Assembly (NCBI GenBank): GCA_039105265.1
Contig: JAPFFF010000009.1
Location: forward strand, 3,596,001-3,660,000
Origin: Tritrichomonas musculus
Taxonomy: Eukaryota > Parabasalia > Tritrichomonadida > Tritrichomonadidae
DNA length: 64,000 nt
Direction: 5' to 3'
Within the stretch, counting starts at the first letter, position 1. Each line of letters begins with the position of its first letter. The translations under genes were made by a program, and so were the position numbers. Shown in pieces: positions 40,161 to 50,998 of the stretch. The notes beneath the pieces are model-generated. The model had not been told where the DNA came from, ran no database searches, and saw nothing but the letters and a program-made list of their open reading frames with translations.

Positions 40161-41222
40161 ATGTTTTCTCAAAATCAAACAAACTTGCAAAAAGCATACC
40201 CATCATATGTTAATTTTTTATGTTCAGGACTTGGAAATCCTGGTAGCCTTTGTTATTTTAACTCTCTCATGCAAACTTTCGCATCGTCATCACAGTGGAC
40301 TTTTTTTTTTAACAAAAATGCACATATAGATCCAATTTTAAAAGAATTTTCAATGCTCATCAAAAATCTTCGAGAACCCTTTTCACGTAAATCATCATTT
40401 TCAACCAAAACGCTTCGCAATCTCCTCCAAAAAATAGGAATTTCAGCATCCACTACTCGTGAAGAAGATTTTCATGAATTTTATATGACTCTTCTTCTTC
40501 GTCTTGAGAGTTTATTTCATCAATCTATAACAATTGATCTTTCAAAGTTTTCAACTGGCCGAGTTTTCCCCTCATATTTAGTTTATAATGAAAGTATTGA
40601 ATGTCAATTGTGTCATCATATTACATGTCAAATAAATCAAGAATCTTTCATTATCTTAGATCTTGATCACCGCTCTTTAGCAGGCGCTTTGCAGCAATAT
40701 TTTGGCCCAACTACGCTTATGTCAACTTGTCCACACTGTTCACGAACAAGTAATCGTATTTTAAAACGAAAACTATTGTTCTTTCCTAAAAGTATTTTGT
40801 TTTTCATTAATCGTCGTCGATTTGCAACATCAGTATCACCTTCACTTGAACCATTTGCATATCCTCCATATGTTGATATGACTCAATTTAGTTTTTCAAA
40901 GATGAATAATAGTAATAACGCTTTTGACTCAGTTGAAAAAAATGATGATGTAATGCTAAAAATGTCGCTTGGAGGAATTTCTGAAGCAATTCAAGAAGGT
41001 AAATATGGTTTTCAATTAACTGCTGTTATTTCATTCCTTGGGAGAGATAATGCTGGTCATTACATATGTTATCGTGTTCACAAAGAACCTTCTCCACCAT
41101 ATGCAAAGAGATGGATTTGTGCAAATGATAATAAAGTCACGCCTACAACACTTGAAACTGTTATCAATTTAAATCAAACAGCCCTTTTACTTAATTATGA
41201 AATTGTTCGTGATGATTTATAA
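40161..41222 (+). CDS. Ubiquitin-specific protease (USP, peptidase C19)
   Basis: A 353-residue protein, close to a bare catalytic domain. The Cys box is GLGNPGSLCYFNSLMQTF with catalytic C31. A zinc-binding pair of CxxC motifs, CQLCHH and CPHCSR, sits in the fingers region, as in typical USPs. The His box is FQLTAVISFLGRDNAGHYICYRV with H300, followed by WICANDNKVTP, which supplies the expected third residue. The enzyme should remove ubiquitin from proteins. It has no accessory domain, so its target is unknown. Confidence 0.9.
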   Translation: MFSQNQTNLQKAYPSYVNFLCSGLGNPGSLCYFNSLMQTFASSSQWTFFFNKNAHIDPILKEFSMLIKNLREPFSRKSSFSTKTLRNLLQKIGISASTTREEDFHEFYMTLLLRLESLFHQSITIDLSKFSTGRVFPSYLVYNESIECQLCHHITCQINQESFIILDLDHRSLAGALQQYFGPTTLMSTCPHCSRTSNRILKRKLLFFPKSILFFINRRRFATSVSPSLEPFAYPPYVDMTQFSFSKMNNSNNAFDSVEKNDDVMLKMSLGGISEAIQEGKYGFQLTAVISFLGRDNAGHYICYRVHKEPSPPYAKRWICANDNKVTPTTLETVINLNQTALLLNYEIVRDDL

Positions 41223-41454
41223 CTTTATTCATGTAATTATTATTTTTGTTTTATAAATTATTCATTACTAATCATAATTATGATTATCTTTAAGGGTTAA
41301 TCAGCAAATTTTATAAAATAATTTTCAAGATGTCATTAAAAATGCAAAGAAAAAAATGATCAGATTTTACAATAATAAAAACATTTACTAAATACATCGC
41401 TTAAATTATTATAAAGCAAAAAGAACAAAATGTCAATAATTATATCATATTCCA

Positions 41455-44400
41455 TTAAGGACTTTGATATTTTGATTTAAGCAAAGGAAATTCAATTGCT
41501 TTCTGTGCTTCTTTCACCAAATTATTAAATTCCTCATCACTTTCATCATCAGCATGAGCCATCTGATGACTTTTTCTATAACGACTTGGATTAGGTGTAT
41601 CTAAAACGTTACTTTCAATATCAATTCTTGAAGGATGGATAGGTTTTTTGGTTGGAGTAATCTGTGATTCAATACTTTCAGAATAGAAGTTTTTATATTC
41701 AGATGTCTGTGATTCTTTATCGTTAGAAATTGTTTCTTTGCTAGATTCATATTCATTGAAATTTTTATTGTTATGAATTGAGTCTGTAGAAAGATCAGGT
41801 GTTGGGAAAATAGGATTTGAATCTTCATGGACTTTATAAGAAGTGCTTAAATTATCAAAAACATCATTTTCTTCCTCTTCTTCTTCGATAAATTCAATGC
41901 TTTTTTGATTGTTTTCAATTTCTTCATCATCTTCGAGTTCTTCTTGATTAAATGTCGTATCATTTGGATGATCAATAAATGTTGAGCGTGATGAATCGGT
42001 GCAATTAAGAATTGCTTCATACTCCTTTGGATTAAATGATACATAATCAGAAGAATATTGATTTTCTTTGTTTCCTTTTTCGTATTTGCTTAGGATGAGC
42101 TCTTCTTTAATTTCTTTTTCTTGAATTATTTTTTTCATCGAATTCAATTTGTCATCAGTTGAAAGTATTAAATCAGTAGAATTATGACTATGGTCCTTTT
42201 CTGCAAAACTTTGACTAACTGATTTACTATTCTCGTTGTCTGAAAATTCAATTTCAATTTCACTTCTTTGGCTATCTTGATTATTGTCACTGTCAATATT
42301 AGCTTTATCGTTAAGAGCACTATTTCTAATTCCACTATTAGTGTTAGTATTATTTTTATTAACTTTACTGCTTTTACAGCTATGAGCAATTGAATTTTGA
42401 TCATTATTTGTGTTGCTGATACTGCCATTTTTATTGTTGCTAAAACTCGAACTGTTCTGCGCTCTATTTGAATTAATTTCATTATTTTTGCTAATGCCTT
42501 TTTGGCTATTATATTTACTGTTTTTATTTCTAATCGAACTACTTTTATTGCTTTTATTAATTCCACTGTTTTCACCGCTTTTGTCAATTTTGTTTTTTTT
42601 ATATTTGACATCATTGATACTACTGTATTTGCTATGGTTAGAATATTCATTGCTTATGTCACTATTATTTTCTTTATGATTAGTTTTGGCATTAGACTTT
42701 GGTTTGCTGTTCAAAGAATTTTTATTTCTGTGTTGTTTAGCTATATTTGTACTACTGTCATAATTGTTCTGTTTATTATCTAAATCATTAATTTGGGCTT
42801 GGCTGTTATTGTTATAAATGCTATTATCAAATGTGCTATTTTGGTGAATACTACTATTATGTCTCACAAAACTTTTGGTAATTGAGTTGCTGTTAGCTAC
42901 AGAATCATCAATGCTTTCATCTTTTTCAAGTTCCCTTACTGAAAAGGTAGAGTCGCTTAATTTATCATGTTTTGGTGTAAAGGATCGATTAAAATAATTT
43001 TTCTTTTTCAAAACTGGTGTGGATGGTTCTTCATTTTTCTCATCAATTCTTTCGGCATTACTGTTTTGATGAGAATTATTAGATTGTGGAGTTATACTTG
43101 TTTTGGAATAATGAGTGGTTTCTTCTATTTTAGGAATCAAATAATCATCAAATTTAACGCGATCAAAAGGTTCAGGGATTTGTGTTTGAGAAGCAGTTAT
43201 ATTGAATGAATTTTTAATTTCATCAACTTTATTTTCAATTGTTTTAACTTTTGAATAGTATTGCTTATAATTTTTTTCAAGTTGTCTGACTTCATCCTGA
43301 AGATGAGATAATTTTTTCTTTTTATTTACCAGATTTTGTGCCAATTTATCTATTTTTTCTTTCTTTTTAATATAGTCATCTACTTGCCTTTGCATACTGT
43401 CATGAAATTCGCTAATTTCTGATAATTTTGATTCTATTTTTGATTTATTTTTTTCAAATTCAGACTTTTTTTCGCTTACTGATAACTCTTCTTCTTTTAA
43501 TTGGTGAATTTTTCCTGATAATTCGTCAATATCAAAAACAAGATTTTCGATTTCATCAACTTTTTTTTGTAAAAATAGCATATCATCCATTTTGCCCATC
43601 CATGAATCTTCTATTTGTTTTTGATCAGCTGCCCAAGCAATTTGAACATTTGTGGTTGTATTTTCCAATTGATCTATCATTTTTTGACGTTCTTTAAACG
43701 AATTTATAGTCGAACTAAATCGTAAAAGCCTATTCTCATCATATTTAACAGGTTGAGTTTTGATTAGCCTTTTTGTTGGGGTTTTTGATATTTTTTTGCT
43801 TTTTGGAGTTGGTGATTGTGATTTGAGTAATTCAATCCTTTGTTTGATTTGATTGATTTGTTTCTTTTTCTTTTCATTTTGTTCTTCAATTTTCTTCACA
43901 AGAAGTTCTTCATTAAAATAAGATAATGAATCATTTGTATTAATTTCATTACTCATTTGTAAAACAGATTGTTCAAGTTTTGTGACTGTTATTTCTTCCA
44001 ATCGTAAATCGTCAATTGGGATTTGTAAAGTTTGTGATAATTTTTCTTCTCTTGAATTAAATTGCAATAATGATTTCTGCTTAGAATCAATTAATTTTAT
44101 TAGTTCATCTTTTTGAGAATCAAGATTTTTGACTTCTTTTTTGAGGGTTTTCATTTTATCTTGGTTTTCAATTATATTTTTTTTTCTTTTTGAAATTGAT
44201 GATTTGACTGGAGCAATATTTGGTAAATTTACTTGAGATATTTGTGTTGTTAAAGCTTTTAAATTCATCTTTATTTGTAAAATTTCTTTATTTACATAAT
44301 TAATTCGTGACTGATAATCATCTACTTCTTTTTGATATCTTTCCATTATCTTCTTTTTGCTTTTATTTTCTTCTTTTAATTTTGAATGAACTAATTTTTT

Positions 44401-44562
44401 TTCTGATAATGCATGTTGTCTTGCAGATAATTCTGATTGTTTTTCTATCAATTGTGCTCGTCTTATTCTATTTTCTTTTTGAATATCAGAAACATTTTCA
44501 TCCATTCTCCTGATGTCCTTTTTGTGTGAAGGGGAGAGAAGAAGGTAAATATCGTTTATCAT
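41455..44562 (-). CDS. Large coiled-coil protein with Asn/Ser-rich tail, unknown function
   Basis: 1035 residues from the ATG at 44562 (MINDIYLLLSPSHKKD). The open frame runs on to 44619, but that start would be TTG. The N-terminal half (to about residue 470) is coiled coil with long Glu/Lys heptads, for example NRIRRAQLIEKQSELSARQ. A Lys/Thr/Pro-rich patch (SPTPKSKKISKTPTKR) interrupts it. The second half is low-complexity Asn/Ser/Lys/Asp sequence with acidic runs (IEEEEEEND). No family is recognised; the size and layout suggest a cytoskeletal or centrosomal component, as inference only. Confidence 0.68.
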   Translation of the reverse strand: MINDIYLLLSPSHKKDIRRMDENVSDIQKENRIRRAQLIEKQSELSARQHALSEKKLVHSKLKEENKSKKKIMERYQKEVDDYQSRINYVNKEILQIKMNLKALTTQISQVNLPNIAPVKSSISKRKKNIIENQDKMKTLKKEVKNLDSQKDELIKLIDSKQKSLLQFNSREEKLSQTLQIPIDDLRLEEITVTKLEQSVLQMSNEINTNDSLSYFNEELLVKKIEEQNEKKKKQINQIKQRIELLKSQSPTPKSKKISKTPTKRLIKTQPVKYDENRLLRFSSTINSFKERQKMIDQLENTTTNVQIAWAADQKQIEDSWMGKMDDMLFLQKKVDEIENLVFDIDELSGKIHQLKEEELSVSEKKSEFEKNKSKIESKLSEISEFHDSMQRQVDDYIKKKEKIDKLAQNLVNKKKKLSHLQDEVRQLEKNYKQYYSKVKTIENKVDEIKNSFNITASQTQIPEPFDRVKFDDYLIPKIEETTHYSKTSITPQSNNSHQNSNAERIDEKNEEPSTPVLKKKNYFNRSFTPKHDKLSDSTFSVRELEKDESIDDSVANSNSITKSFVRHNSSIHQNSTFDNSIYNNNSQAQINDLDNKQNNYDSSTNIAKQHRNKNSLNSKPKSNAKTNHKENNSDISNEYSNHSKYSSINDVKYKKNKIDKSGENSGINKSNKSSSIRNKNSKYNSQKGISKNNEINSNRAQNSSSFSNNKNGSISNTNNDQNSIAHSCKSSKVNKNNTNTNSGIRNSALNDKANIDSDNNQDSQRSEIEIEFSDNENSKSVSQSFAEKDHSHNSTDLILSTDDKLNSMKKIIQEKEIKEELILSKYEKGNKENQYSSDYVSFNPKEYEAILNCTDSSRSTFIDHPNDTTFNQEELEDDEEIENNQKSIEFIEEEEEENDVFDNLSTSYKVHEDSNPIFPTPDLSTDSIHNNKNFNEYESSKETISNDKESQTSEYKNFYSESIESQITPTKKPIHPSRIDIESNVLDTPNPSRYRKSHQMAHADDESDEEFNNLVKEAQKAIEFPLLKSKYQSP

Positions 44563-44872
44563 TTCCCTTAACGATAGGTTTTTAAAAAGTTTCCCAAATG
44601 AAAATATATTTTGAAACAATTTCAGTGAAGCTTACAAAATTGAATTGATTTTAAAAATAAACAGGATTTATTAATATCATGTATGAAATTATAATTATAT
44701 CAAAAACTATATGATATTTCTCATCTAAAAATATTTTGCTTAAATTTGTTTAAGTATTGAAAATCTAAATATAAGAAAGTTAAAATACTATATTTACATA
44801 TTTTCCCTTAATTAAAAGTAAAAAAAAAAAGATCTTATTATAATTACTTTTATTACAATAAACAAATATGGA

Positions 44873-46180
44873 TTAATCAAATTTAGGCATAGGGAAGCAT
44901 CGAGTATTATGTATATAAGAAAAAGCAAAAAGAACTAAATACGTATTCATATTTTCTATAAAGAAACGTGCAGTTGTCTTTCTCAAATGATTAAAAAGGC
45001 CGAAGTAGCATTCAACATAAAAATTGAATATAATCGAAAATGAAAAAAATGTTCCAAATACTGTACCTATAAATTTCCTTGTCTCATCTTTGCAGATTTT
45101 GTTGTAAAGAAATAGTTTAAAAAGAACGAAGCATACATAAACGCAATAATAGAAATTGAGTAAAATAATTAGCATATCTGCGAATGATTTAACATTATTG
45201 GGATTATTAAGCCAAAAAATATTACTAGAATTGGTAATTACATCAAATAATTCAATTATTTCAATTAAAATAACAGTAATATATCCTATCCATTTCAAAG
45301 TATTTTCATGATTAAATTCTATTTCTTCTCCTATTAAAAGATGAAGAAATTTTAGCATATATAATCTATATGCTGTATAAAAAACGGTTGACATCAAATA
45401 AGAATAGCGAAACCAGCGAAATTGATGTGTTGCATAACGCTGAAAAACATTGACTCCAAAAACGCCCATTATTAAGAGGATTAGTAGTTCTTTATGAAGA
45501 GGATAATCATAATTATCAGTATAGCATAACAAGACTCCTACTAAGAAAAATAACGTCGCAAAAAATGCTCCATTTCGAAAAAGAGTAGTAAAATTCCATG
45601 TGTTCGCATTCATTGTGTAGCAATAGATTGTTGCACTTAGTACTCCGGCGAAATTATCTGAGCAAATCTCGATGTTTGCATCAAAATCTGAAAAATTAAT
45701 TCCTTGTATAATATAAAATAAGTATAAAGGTGATCTTTGTTTTTTTTCAAAAAATTCCAGCAAAATGTTTGGTGTAGTTGTACTTTCAGTGAATACTGGT
45801 TCATAATCTTTGAAAAATTCAATGTAGGTATTGATTGTAACATTGGTTGTCGCATATTCTTGAATATAAACAACTCTTTTTAATAAAATAGCCATACTAA
45901 AAAAGATGTGTTTTGGGTCTAACTTTGAAAAAGAAACTGTTAAATTGGTTGAATGTTCTTCGACTGCAAAGGTTAATGGATAAAAAACAAGCTGTTCAAA
46001 TACATAATATGGCATTCGAGTTGAATAAGAGCAAGTAAAATAGCATCCAACAAAAAATAGGCATAAAATAATAAAGAATATAATATTTTGACCTTTTTGA
46101 TCATATTTTCTGTAAAAAATAGATGGATCGTCTTTAGCTTTATTGAAATAAAAGGTCTCTTCAAGAAATTGAAATATCAT
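44873..46180 (-). CDS. Polytopic membrane protein, one plus about seven helices
   Basis: A 435-residue protein. One membrane segment lies near the N-terminus (about 32-52). A roughly 150-residue non-membrane region follows with N-glycosylation sequons (NLT, NVT, NFS). About seven hydrophobic segments fill the C-terminal half (about 200-430), for example GAFFATLFFLVGVLLCYT and MLIILLNFYYCVYVCFVLFKL. This order, one anchor or signal segment, a lumenal domain and seven helices, resembles the Wntless/TMEM181/GOST group of traffic proteins. The similarity is by layout only. TCATT on the minus strand at 46204-46208 may be its initiator. Confidence 0.65.
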   Translation of the reverse strand: MIFQFLEETFYFNKAKDDPSIFYRKYDQKGQNIIFFIILCLFFVGCYFTCSYSTRMPYYVFEQLVFYPLTFAVEEHSTNLTVSFSKLDPKHIFFSMAILLKRVVYIQEYATTNVTINTYIEFFKDYEPVFTESTTTPNILLEFFEKKQRSPLYLFYIIQGINFSDFDANIEICSDNFAGVLSATIYCYTMNANTWNFTTLFRNGAFFATLFFLVGVLLCYTDNYDYPLHKELLILLIMGVFGVNVFQRYATHQFRWFRYSYLMSTVFYTAYRLYMLKFLHLLIGEEIEFNHENTLKWIGYITVILIEIIELFDVITNSSNIFWLNNPNNVKSFADMLIILLNFYYCVYVCFVLFKLFLYNKICKDETRKFIGTVFGTFFSFSIIFNFYVECYFGLFNHLRKTTARFFIENMNTYLVLFAFSYIHNTRCFPMPKFD

Positions 46181-46338
46181 CTTATATAAAAAATAAAATT
46201 TAAAATGATCGTTTTTAATTGTTTGAAATCAACACGTGGTTAACCATTTTTTTTTTTTTTAAATTTAAGTATCATAAAAATAAACTTGTTCATAAAAAAT
46301 AGGAATTTAAAGCTACTTTATTTACTCTCTATCTTTTA

Positions 46339-47784
46339 CTATGCAGTGAGATAATCTCTTAATTCCGCAAAACGATCATCCAAAAATGTTTTTTGTTCTT
46401 CTTCACTCATTGTGATCCATTTTGCAAGCATTTCATCATTTTCTGTCTTACATTCTAGCAAATCTTTCATTTGGTCCCATCTTTCCTGTGTTGGCCAAAT
46501 GCAATGAAAATCTCCTTCTCTTAATTTAGCCATTTCATATTCGCAGACAACAATAACATCTCTTAATTTCTGTTTTTGCATGTCACTCATGCTTTCTCCA
46601 TTATTATTGTTTTCGCCTTCTTGATTAAGATTAAGATTATTCATTAAAGTTTCTACTTTAAGAAGAGCAGATTGAGATTCTGTTTTCGGAATCAATGCTA
46701 AGTTGAAAATATCTTTTACTAGTGGTGTCTTAATATACCTATCAAGTTCCGATGATGTTCCTAAGGCTGGTGTAACATTGACTTCGAGAATGTATATATT
46801 TTGATTTTCATCAAGCATTACATCAAATCCAAACATTTCAAAAGCATTTCGATGATTTGGTTGTTCCTTGAATGTCTTATGAGCTGCAATAATAACTTGT
46901 ACGAAAGCATCTTCAATTTTCTTCTTGATTTCTTCAACATTAAAACCTTGTTGTTCTAGATATGGCCAAAATGGATGATGCGACCATTTGTTTCCAGTTC
47001 CATCTTTTTCAATGTCATTTGTAGCAACAAAGTTGGCTTCATCACGATTTATACTGAAATTAGTAAGGTGTGCAGTCAGCTCATCTATTTTTTCAATATT
47101 TTCCTTGTATGGTCGTGTAGCTAATCGAACTAAGCCATTGTCAAATAAATAAATTCTTAAAGGATCTAACGATGTAACTGCAACATAAAATCTTAGATCA
47201 AATTTAAGTTCATTGATTAAAAGTGGGTCTTTTATATATTTTTGGACAATGATTCTCCTTCCTGGCAATACCTTGGGAATTTCCTCGTTATTAATAACTT
47301 GAATTCCTTGTCCTCGAGCACCACCAGCTGGTTTTCTGATCCAGTAATCACTTGTCTGGAAGTTTTCAGTGAGTTCATTGAGTTCATTAGGAAGAAGATA
47401 AGATTCTGGATAAAATGTTGGTCGTTCTCCAGTTTTTGAGGTTAGGAATTTCATTAAATTATGATATCCTTCTTTTGATCCAAGTGAAAATGTCTTTGTA
47501 AAGTGGTTTGTTCTTTGGAAATATTTAAGCTCATTTTCTTTTTCTTCATCAAGTGCAGAGCCAACAATAAGAAGAGCTTCTTCTATTTCTTTGGTTTCTG
47601 AAAATCCTGATTTATCAAGAATGGAGCGAATTAAACGAGCTGCATAACCAGAAATAAAATAAGAAAATTGTTTTTTACGCTTTTTCTGAGCATCTGTGGA
47701 ATCATCAGGCGCTGTGAAACGAACATATGAAACCGGATATGGGTTTGAATCGTTAAATGTTTCAAAAGCAGATTTCTCTTCCAT
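46339..47784 (-). CDS. Tubulin-tyrosine-ligase-like (TTLL) glutamylase
   Basis: A 481-residue protein. The TTL/ATP-grasp domain covers about 125-365: YLLPNELNEL, YWIRKPAGGARGQGIQV (nucleotide binding), RRIIVQKYI, KFDLRFYVAVTSLDPLRIYLF, LTNFSINR and GFDVMLDENQNIYILEVNVTPAL. The last block carries the metal-binding Glu and Asn. The KxDxRxYVxVTSxDPLRIY and LEVNxxPxL wording is that of TTLL4/5-type polyglutamylases. The expected substrate is tubulin of the flagella and the axostyle/pelta. A helical tail follows the domain. Confidence 0.87.
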   Translation of the reverse strand: MEEKSAFETFNDSNPYPVSYVRFTAPDDSTDAQKKRKKQFSYFISGYAARLIRSILDKSGFSETKEIEEALLIVGSALDEEKENELKYFQRTNHFTKTFSLGSKEGYHNLMKFLTSKTGERPTFYPESYLLPNELNELTENFQTSDYWIRKPAGGARGQGIQVINNEEIPKVLPGRRIIVQKYIKDPLLINELKFDLRFYVAVTSLDPLRIYLFDNGLVRLATRPYKENIEKIDELTAHLTNFSINRDEANFVATNDIEKDGTGNKWSHHPFWPYLEQQGFNVEEIKKKIEDAFVQVIIAAHKTFKEQPNHRNAFEMFGFDVMLDENQNIYILEVNVTPALGTSSELDRYIKTPLVKDIFNLALIPKTESQSALLKVETLMNNLNLNQEGENNNNGESMSDMQKQKLRDVIVVCEYEMAKLREGDFHCIWPTQERWDQMKDLLECKTENDEMLAKWITMSEEEQKTFLDDRFAELRDYLTA

Positions 47785-48198
47785 TCTATTATTTATTAAA
47801 CGGTAGCCAAATTATAATTTTGTAACGTTTATTTTTTCAACTCTCTTTGGTTACCAATTTTAATAGAATTTAAAAGCAACCAATTGAGTTTTAACATATA
47901 TGTCTTGAGTTATTTAATAAATTTAACTTTATTATTTAACAAAATAATATTGATAATATAATAATTTTATAATAAGCAAAATAAAGCAGGTTAAAAGAGA
48001 AATATTAAGATTATGGTATAATCATTATAGTAGAAATATAACAATTTATTGAACTTTCAATTTAAAAAAAAAAAAAAATGTATGAAATTACATAAAAATG
48101 GTATTATACTAACACAAATAAAATCATAAATAAAAATTGATAAAAAACAGTAAAATTTAGAAAAACAAATGAAACATTGATAAAGGTGGAAAATCATA
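47785..48198. other. AT-rich intergenic sequence
   Basis: Promoter region of the TTLL gene plus the 3' end of the next gene. It has an A run at 48063-48077 and no gene. Confidence 0.5.
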
Positions 48199-49698
48199 TC
48201 ATGGTAATTGGTGTAGCACAGCATCTGTAATCTGTGATGGGCCCATATTACTAGGAAGTTCAAGGGATTCCCTGATATTTCGATAAGAATTTAAAACATG
48301 ATCAAAACATTCAACTTCGTTATCTTTCATAGTATTTTGCTGTTTGATCAATGCTAACTCTCTTCTCTTTAAATCAAGATCATTCAAAGTTTTATTTAGT
48401 AAATTGTTATCAACAGCTAATTGTCTATATCTTTCTTTAGAATTTTCAAGTTCTTGACAAAGACGACGATTTTCCATTTCAACATGATTTTTAACTTCAT
48501 CAATTTCTCTGTATTTATGAGAAATTTCTTTCATGATTTTTCTCTTCTCTTCGATTTCTTTAAGAATGTTTTCTTTCTCTTCAAATTCATTTTGTAAATC
48601 TGAAAGTTCTTTCTGTTTTCTTTTCATTTTGTTATTTAATGAATATAATTTTGTCTCCAACCCATTTATATCTGAATTTAAAACTTCATTCTGTTCTTCT
48701 TCTTCTTGGAACCTCTTTTGTGTTTCTTCAAATTCTTTTTTCATTTCTTCAAATTTGGCTCTTGCAATATGTGGAGATTTTCTTTCATCTTTGACGTTTG
48801 TAAATGGATTTGTTAGAACCTCAATTTCTTGATGAATTCTGTCAAGTTCTGATTCCATTGTGGCTTTATCGTTTCGTAAATCTAAAACTGAAGATTCATA
48901 TTGACTAATTTTCGCTTTATATTTTGCAACTTTATTCTTATGATTTTTAGTTATAATATGGATTTTTGATTGAAGTTCATTCATACGTTCATCAATATGT
49001 TGAATTGTTTCTTTTAAAACTTGTGGGTTTTCTTCATGTTGTAATTGTTTTGCCTTTTCAGTAAGTTCGGCATTTTCCTGTTGTAGAAAAATTAATTGTT
49101 CTTGTAGTCGAGATTCTTCTTCCTTAGATAATTGGAGTTGTTGAGTTTTTTCTGCTATTTTTCCATTAAAATTATGTTTTATTTGCTGTAATTCGTTTTG
49201 GATTTGTTCAAAAGCAGTACGTTTTTGTTCAAAATCTTGATTTAGCTTAGATACTTCATCAATTGCTTGATCTACTTGGTTTGAAAGCTCTTCAGGAACT
49301 TGAATTTTAATCTTTCTCTGGAATAACGAAAAAATTTCAGTCAGTGACGAAATTTTTGGATCATATTTTTTAACTGCTGTAAATAATTTGGTGAGTTGTC
49401 GTTCATATTCTTCTGAAAGTCGTTCATTGGTTTTATGTGTCATTAAATCTTTTCGAAGAGAAATATTTGAAGAAACTTCGCTTTTAAACAAATCGAATAA
49501 AATACAGAGAAGTCTATAGCATGTATCTTTAGGATGATTATTCGCCCAATTTTTAATAAATTCTTCAATTCTTTTGCCCTGATGTAATATGTTTGCTTGT
49601 TTATCTGCACATTTTTCTAAAGAGAAATCGTCATCTGAAAGATCATCATTAGCATTGAGAAAATTCGATATTGACGCTGATGATGATAAAGATTTCAT
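48199..49698 (-). CDS. Coiled-coil protein of unknown function
   Basis: A 499-residue protein. The N-terminal 140 residues look globular and helical (Ser-rich start, then IEEFIKNWANNHPKDTCYRL). From about residue 145 nearly to the end it is coiled coil rich in Glu, Gln and Lys, with one break at TNPFTNVKDERKSPHIARAK. No family recognised. It may be a cytoskeletal or tethering protein. Confidence 0.72.
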   Translation of the reverse strand: MKSLSSSASISNFLNANDDLSDDDFSLEKCADKQANILHQGKRIEEFIKNWANNHPKDTCYRLLCILFDLFKSEVSSNISLRKDLMTHKTNERLSEEYERQLTKLFTAVKKYDPKISSLTEIFSLFQRKIKIQVPEELSNQVDQAIDEVSKLNQDFEQKRTAFEQIQNELQQIKHNFNGKIAEKTQQLQLSKEEESRLQEQLIFLQQENAELTEKAKQLQHEENPQVLKETIQHIDERMNELQSKIHIITKNHKNKVAKYKAKISQYESSVLDLRNDKATMESELDRIHQEIEVLTNPFTNVKDERKSPHIARAKFEEMKKEFEETQKRFQEEEEQNEVLNSDINGLETKLYSLNNKMKRKQKELSDLQNEFEEKENILKEIEEKRKIMKEISHKYREIDEVKNHVEMENRRLCQELENSKERYRQLAVDNNLLNKTLNDLDLKRRELALIKQQNTMKDNEVECFDHVLNSYRNIRESLELPSNMGPSQITDAVLHQLP

Positions 49699-50074
49699 GA
49701 TAAATTTTGATCATTAACGTATGAAAATTTTTAAACTTTTTCTATTCGTCAATTTAAATTTTTAAAGCTCAATACTAGAGACTCTAGTAGAGAGAGATAC
49801 AATAATTTATAAAGCCAAAATCAAATAAAGATAAGCAAGCGCTCAATTGTAATTATCAATGTTCACTGTTTTATATGGAAAATGCAATGCCCCTATGCAA
49901 ATTCATTTTCGATAATCAATATTATCTGAAGTTGAAAAGATTGTGTTTAGCAAGAAAACAAATTAGTACCTATCATTTATTTAACAATGATCGTTTTCTA
50001 TTCAATTCTTTTGGTTTATTTAAAATTATTTTTTTTATTTTTATTTATTTTTATTAAAATATCATCACATTGTT
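49699..50074. other. Intergenic sequence
   Basis: A 60-codon plus-strand frame at 49875-50057 has no recognisable feature. Nothing else seen. Confidence 0.5.
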
Positions 50075-50998
50075 TCAAAGGAAGTAGTCTGGAAGTGTTC
50101 TTTCTGGTACACCACCACGAACACTCTGAGGAGCAGCATCAAATATCTTGAAACTTTTAGACATCATATCATCGCATTCAAGAATTGATGCAACATTACC
50201 ACTTCGATAGCAGTAATTTGGTGCACTCCAAACAGTAACAAGTTGATCATCAAACATTAATTTGAATCCTTCCATAACAAGTTGATGAGATCTAGCAACA
50301 AGATCAAGCTTATTTTGCTGGTTGAATTGAGCAACAACATCAGGGCCAAAAATATAACCAGCACCTCGAGGTGAAATTGTAAATCCTTCAATTTCTTCTG
50401 GATCACTCCATAAAAGATCACTAATAGCACCAGTATGTGGGATTTCTTGTCGTCTTTCGAGTGTTTTAAGTTGATCAAGAGAATTAATAGCTGGAGACAA
50501 TCCACCATGTACACAAAATATTTTGCCTTCGACAACAGCGGTAAGAGTCAAACAATCAAAAACATCGGTACACATTTTCCAAACATTTGGGTTTCCATAT
50601 TTCCTAAGACATTCATCGTAAAAGCCATAAGCTTGAGTAGTTTGACGTGATTCGTGATTGCCTCTAAGCATAGTGATACGATTTGGATATCGAACTTTAA
50701 GTGCCAAGAGCACAAGAAATGTTTCAAGAGAATAAAATCCACGATCAACATAATCGCCCATGAAAAGGTAGTTTGTTTCTGGTGGATGTCCTCCAACAAA
50801 GAACAATTCACGGAGATCATAAAATTGCCCATGAATATCGCCAACAATAGTAACAGGAGCATTCACATGTTTAACTGATGGTTCATCAACAAGAACTTCA
50901 ATGGCTTTTTGGCAGAGAATTTGAACTTCACCTTCGGTAGGATATTCGCAGCGCTTTAGTTTTTCAATAAGTTGATCAAGATCAGCAAGCCAAGACAT
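50075..50998 (-). CDS. Serine/threonine protein phosphatase 4 catalytic subunit
   Basis: 308 residues from the ATG at 50998 ([20 protein letters not shown]). A longer frame to 51040 would start with TTG and is rejected. The PPP motifs are complete: [30 protein letters not shown] and the C-terminal DYFL, the methylation tail of PP2A/PP4/PP6. The start ([13 protein letters not shown]) and [29 protein letters not shown] fit PP4 better than PP2A. It is a metal-dependent phosphatase working with regulatory subunits. All metal ligands are intact. Confidence 0.9.
   Translation of the reverse strand: MSWLADLDQLIEKLKRCEYPTEGEVQILCQKAIEVLVDEPSVKHVNAPVTIVGDIHGQFYDLRELFFVGGHPPETNYLFMGDYVDRGFYSLETFLVLLALKVRYPNRITMLRGNHESRQTTQAYGFYDECLRKYGNPNVWKMCTDVFDCLTLTAVVEGKIFCVHGGLSPAINSLDQLKTLERRQEIPHTGAISDLLWSDPEEIEGFTISPRGAGYIFGPDVVAQFNQQNKLDLVARSHQLVMEGFKLMFDDQLVTVWSAPNYCYRSGNVASILECDDMMSKSFKIFDAAPQSVRGGVPERTLPDYFL

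Noticed and set aside
42168-42783. Hydrophobic frames across the Asn/Ser-rich part of the coiled-coil gene
   Set aside because: Low-complexity shadows of the real frame.
44563-44619. N-terminal extension of the large coiled-coil gene
   Set aside because: It would need a TTG start; the ATG at 44562 is used instead.
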